64,000 bases of DNA from contig PLZA01000044.1 in the NCBI GenBank assembly GCA_003153505.1, positions 215,189-279,188 on the forward strand, in the 5' to 3' direction. The stretch is from Candidatus Dormiibacterota bacterium (GTDB lineage Bacteria; Chloroflexota; Dormibacteria; Aeolococcales; Aeolococcaceae). This document shows positions 61,558 through 64,000 of this stretch, one piece after another (positions within the stretch are counted from its first letter, which is position 1; every line of letters begins with the position of its first letter). Under the pieces are notes generated by a model. It was not told the DNA's origin and did not search any database. It saw only the letters and a program-made list of their open reading frames with translations. Position numbers and translations under genes: made by a program.

Positions 61558-61809
61558 CACTTCGAGTCAGGGGTCATCCCCGAGATGTCGAAGCTGCAGG
61601 GATTCCGGGGAGCCATCCTTCTGGTCGACCGCGCGACAGGAGAGGCAATTGCCTTCACCGTATGGGACAGTGAGCGCGACCTCGAGGCGAGCTCAAGCCA
61701 AGCCGGCCCGGTTCGTGCCACGGCTGCAGAGGCGATGGGTGCCAGCGATCCTCAAGTTGAGAGTTACGAGGTCGCGTTTGCGGAGCTTCCCGCGCCCGTC
61801 GGCACGTAG
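61558..61809 (+). pseudogene. Truncated ABM-fold (antibiotic monooxygenase-like) protein
   Basis: From about 61558 the frame reads FESGVIPEMSKLQGFRGAIL, LVDRATGEAIAFTVWDSERD, and ends ESYEVAFAELPAPVGT. This is the C-terminal two thirds of a dimeric alpha-beta-barrel ABM-like protein. An ATG at 61585 could initiate a 74-residue product, but the first strand would be lost. Its 5' end is cut where the RidA fragment begins. Confidence 0.6.
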
Positions 61810-61943
61810 GAGAGGAGGCGACCGTCCCTCATCCCAGTACAACTTTGTTCCTAGAGCGTTTGACGCGATCGCGCGTCATGGGGCACGTCTGAAAGTGCCA
61901 TAGTGACCCGCCGCAGTCAATATCGTTATGCGAGGCGAGACCG

Positions 61944-62351
61944 ATGGCTCAGGTGACAAGCGAGCATCCCAACGCGACCCTGTTCCGGCGTGGCTACGAG
62001 GCCTTCAACGCGGGCGACATGGACACGATCCGCGAGCTGTTCGACGAGCACATCGTCTGGCACAACGGCGGCCGCAGCAGGTTCAGCCACGACGCCAGTG
62101 GCATCGACGAGACACTCGGCTTCTTCATGGAGCTGGTGCAAGCCTCAGAGGGAACATTCCACCTGGACATCCATGACATTGTCGCCAACGATGACCATGC
62201 CGTTGCGTTGGTCACGTCGCACCAGGAGGTTGGCGGCGTCAAGTACGAGGACTTGGGCTCCCATGTCGTGCATATGAAGAACGGCAAGGTGACCGAGTCG
62301 TGGTTCTTCGCCTGGAACCCGTACCAGCAGGACGAGCTCTTCCCGGCCTGA
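61944..62351 (+). CDS. SnoaL-like (NTF2-fold) protein
   Basis: The 135-residue protein reads LFRRGYEAFNAGDMDTIREL, FDEHIVWHNGGRSRFSHDAS, and HMKNGKVTESWFFAWNPYQQ, the pattern of the SnoaL/NTF2-like fold used by polyketide cyclases and many small-molecule or stress proteins. GAGGCGAG precedes ATG 61944. The family is broad, so a specific reaction cannot be assigned. It stands alone and is intact. Confidence 0.8.
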   Translation: MAQVTSEHPNATLFRRGYEAFNAGDMDTIRELFDEHIVWHNGGRSRFSHDASGIDETLGFFMELVQASEGTFHLDIHDIVANDDHAVALVTSHQEVGGVKYEDLGSHVVHMKNGKVTESWFFAWNPYQQDELFPA

Positions 62352-63055
62352 CGAGCCGACCACGACCGTCGCGCAACCGAGAGGAGCCCCGCGTTCCTCG
62401 CGGGTGTGGATGTGACGAAAGCGAGGAACCCCGCACGCTCCAGCGCGCAACAAACACACCTGAACGACGCGGAAGACGGGACGAGGCGCAGGCACGATGA
62501 TTCCCATCAACTAACACGCGTGCCAAGAGCCGTCCAGAGATTCGTCACTGCCTCGGCCTCGGCTTGGTGCCATGCGATCGGGGACCGGGCCGTCCGCCAT
62601 TTGTCTGTCGTCGCACCGAGAGGTCGAGCGTGTCGGCCGACCTTGGGTGCCCGGCTTCGCGGCAGGCACACGGGGTGGCTTGGTAGGGGGTCAGTTTGAT
62701 TGACGCGATCTCGGAGGGTCGTTACGAGATCGTCGGCAGATCCGCGCTCCGAACGCCGGACGATATCTGCCCCGGCTGAAACCCAATCCCTTCCAACGGC
62801 GACGCCCTCGATACCGCCATCCCCCGACGCGCGGGGGCGCCGCCGTCCCCTTTCGGTCAGCCGAGAGGAACCGGCGGTGCTTTACGTGCCCTTGCCACAC
62901 CAGATGTCTGTCAGCGTCCCGAACGACCATGGGTACGTCCGCGTAGGCTGTGTGTCCAGGGGACTGAAGGCGCGACGAGCGGCGCCGCGCCGCGCGCCAC
63001 GGCGTACTCACCCTCGCAAGGAAAGCGGCGGATTCGCCGTGAGGTACGTTCGACA
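62352..63055. other. No gene recognised
   Basis: Several overlapping frames on both strands are Arg/Pro-rich with no motif or ribosome site. No gene, repeat or tRNA is supported. Confidence 0.4.
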
Positions 63056-63421
63056 ATGACTCGACAGCTTCCGGATGCTCCCGTCGTCCGCTGTGCCGGT
63101 TGCGGTGGGACCCGGCTGATACCGCTGACATTCCGCGGCGCCCGGCGCACGAGGCACTCCGAGTTCCCTGTCCGCCCAAACGCGAAATGCGTCACCTGCG
63201 GGCTCAGCCACATTGGGACGCAGCCCCTCCCGAGAGATGGTGCCTTGATCTCGCTCGCCGCCCGCGACGCTGCGAATAGGTCGGCACCGTGGGGGCGCGC
63301 GCTGGCTGAATGGGCGGTGCTTATCGACAACGTGAAGAAGCGTCCAGGCGCCGAGACGCAGAATCCTGCCGACCGAACGCCAGCACCCCCACCCGGCATG
63401 CTAGCGGTGCTCGTAACGTAG
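63056..63421 (+). CDS. Small zinc-ribbon-like protein
   Basis: The 121-residue frame has two CxxC knuckles (VRCAGCGGTRLIPLTF and NAKCVTCGLSHIG), as in a zinc ribbon, followed by a helical part (LISLAARDAANRSA, LAEWAVLIDNVKKR) and a Pro-rich tail. GTGAGGT lies about 10 bases before the ATG. It could be a small nucleic-acid-binding or adaptor protein. The minus strand here is also open, but lacks these motifs. Confidence 0.45.
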   Translation: MTRQLPDAPVVRCAGCGGTRLIPLTFRGARRTRHSEFPVRPNAKCVTCGLSHIGTQPLPRDGALISLAARDAANRSAPWGRALAEWAVLIDNVKKRPGAETQNPADRTPAPPPGMLAVLVT

Positions 63422-63634
63422 CTGGAAGGCGAGGAGGGAGCGCGGATCGGGTTTCCAAGTGCTCGGGATGCACCCGTGACGCAGTCATGCGCCAGTAGGT
63501 AGATCCGTGAGTCGTCGTGCCCGCCGGCTCGATCAGGTCTGGAAGCACAGCCGCTTCGCCCACCCCAGCGTGCAACTTGTTTCTTGAGCGTTGAGCGCGA
63601 TCGAGCGTGACCTGGGACTGCTACCGCGTCGGTC

Positions 63635-63997
63635 CTAGGTCGTTGCCGCCGTAGTCGCCGAAGATGCCCTGCCTTGAGCTTCGACCATGCCGCCCGATAT
63701 CGCTTTGTCCGGTATGACGTGGGCCTTGAGCTTGGACCAGTTGGCCCGCATCGGCTTCTCGTGGAGGCCGGTTTTCTGGATCGCGGCACCCAGTTTCGGC
63801 ATTTCGGCTTCCTGAGCCTCCCGCGATTCCCAGATCTCAATGACGATGAGTCCTTTCTCGGTCGTGGCCGCCGTATGTGAAATCAGCCCGTCCGGCCAGT
63901 CTCCGCCGCCGTTTATGTCGACGCCGCGCTCGGCGTTGACCTGGTCCTATTCCGCCTCGCCAATGCCGTCGATTTACGTGATAAGCAGCTCCGCCAT
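63635..63997 (-). pseudogene. Decayed small dimeric ABM-like protein with two stop codons
   Basis: From ATG 63997 (MAELLIT) the frame meets TAA at 63974-63976 and TAG at 63947-63949. It then reads DWPDGLISHTAATTEKGLIV, IEIWESREAQEAEMPKLGAA and MRANWSKLKAHVIPDKA to TAG 63635-63637. The whole matches a dimeric alpha-beta-barrel protein of about 95-120 residues. Two early stops leave it inactive unless re-initiated. Confidence 0.65.
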
Positions 63998-64000
63998 CTC

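Noticed and set aside
62911..63840. 309-residue minus-strand frame over the right end
   Set aside because: Ser/Arg/Pro-rich shadow; it overlaps the zinc-ribbon-like frame and the ABM-like remnant, which carry recognisable motifs.

Overview
The window is high-GC bacterial DNA. The ECF sigma factors, GMC oxidase, -10-only or leaderless-type promoters, CCA-encoding tRNA ends and FLPL-free small regulators fit an actinomycete, possibly an uncultured Acidimicrobiia or Thermoleophilia lineage, but no ribosomal or other marker gene is present, so the assignment is an inference. Coding density is low for an actinomycete. There are many broken genes, three recognisable insertion sequences plus remnants, and five separate 3' halves of tRNA genes, so this reads as a layered accessory region (genomic islands) rather than core chromosome.

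Layout. 0-5 kb: a cholesterol-oxidase-like GMC flavoenzyme, then a tightly coupled set (2027-4999) of a small soluble protein, a three-helix membrane protein, a 40-residue Cys peptide and a PD-(D/E)XK nuclease with a YfaP-like tail. An intact IS3-type element follows (5104-6396). 6.5-12.2 kb: an IPT/TIG membrane protein, a secreted protein, a decayed IS3-type element and a zinc metallopeptidase. 12.2-14.1 kb: a perfect 30-bp inverted repeat, a tRNA-Lys 3' half, strong hairpins and an intact IS630 element. 14-21 kb: a NERD nuclease-like membrane protein, small genes, pseudogenes (metallo-beta-lactamase fold, phosphoesterase, SRPBCC and ArsR remnants) and a HigB/RelE-XRE toxin-antitoxin pair that ends at a tRNA-Pro 3' half.

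21-31 kb: a beta-propeller-like membrane-anchored protein, an IS1-type remnant, and an operon (24608-28206) of MauE-like and MauD-like thiol-handling proteins with a Tat-type cysteine-rich small protein, a membrane protein and a lipoprotein. A large serine recombinase follows, whose last codons lie in a tRNA-Gly 3' half. 31-45 kb: a coiled-coil DNA-binding protein behind a palindromic operator, a cluster of exported proteins (lipoproteins, matrixin-like protease, parvulin-type foldase, propeller), and a two-gene system with a 923-residue protein.

45.7-54.4 kb lies between tRNA-Ser and tRNA-Pro 3' halves. It holds the most interesting locus: an ECF sigma factor, an XRE-like regulator, a ubiquitin-like protein, an E2-like protein, a JAB-E1 fusion, a Ser/Thr kinase, a TPR protein, and a convergent Lon-like AAA+ ATPase. 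The order implies activation and conjugation of a beta-grasp modifier, kinase signalling and an ATPase unfoldase acting as one regulated module. 54.4-64 kb: a multi-TM protein, a secreted protein, a receiver-PAS-histidine kinase hybrid, an ECF sigma factor, small genes, and truncated RidA, ABM-fold and other remnants at the right edge.

All family names come from reading motifs in the translations. No database search was possible.
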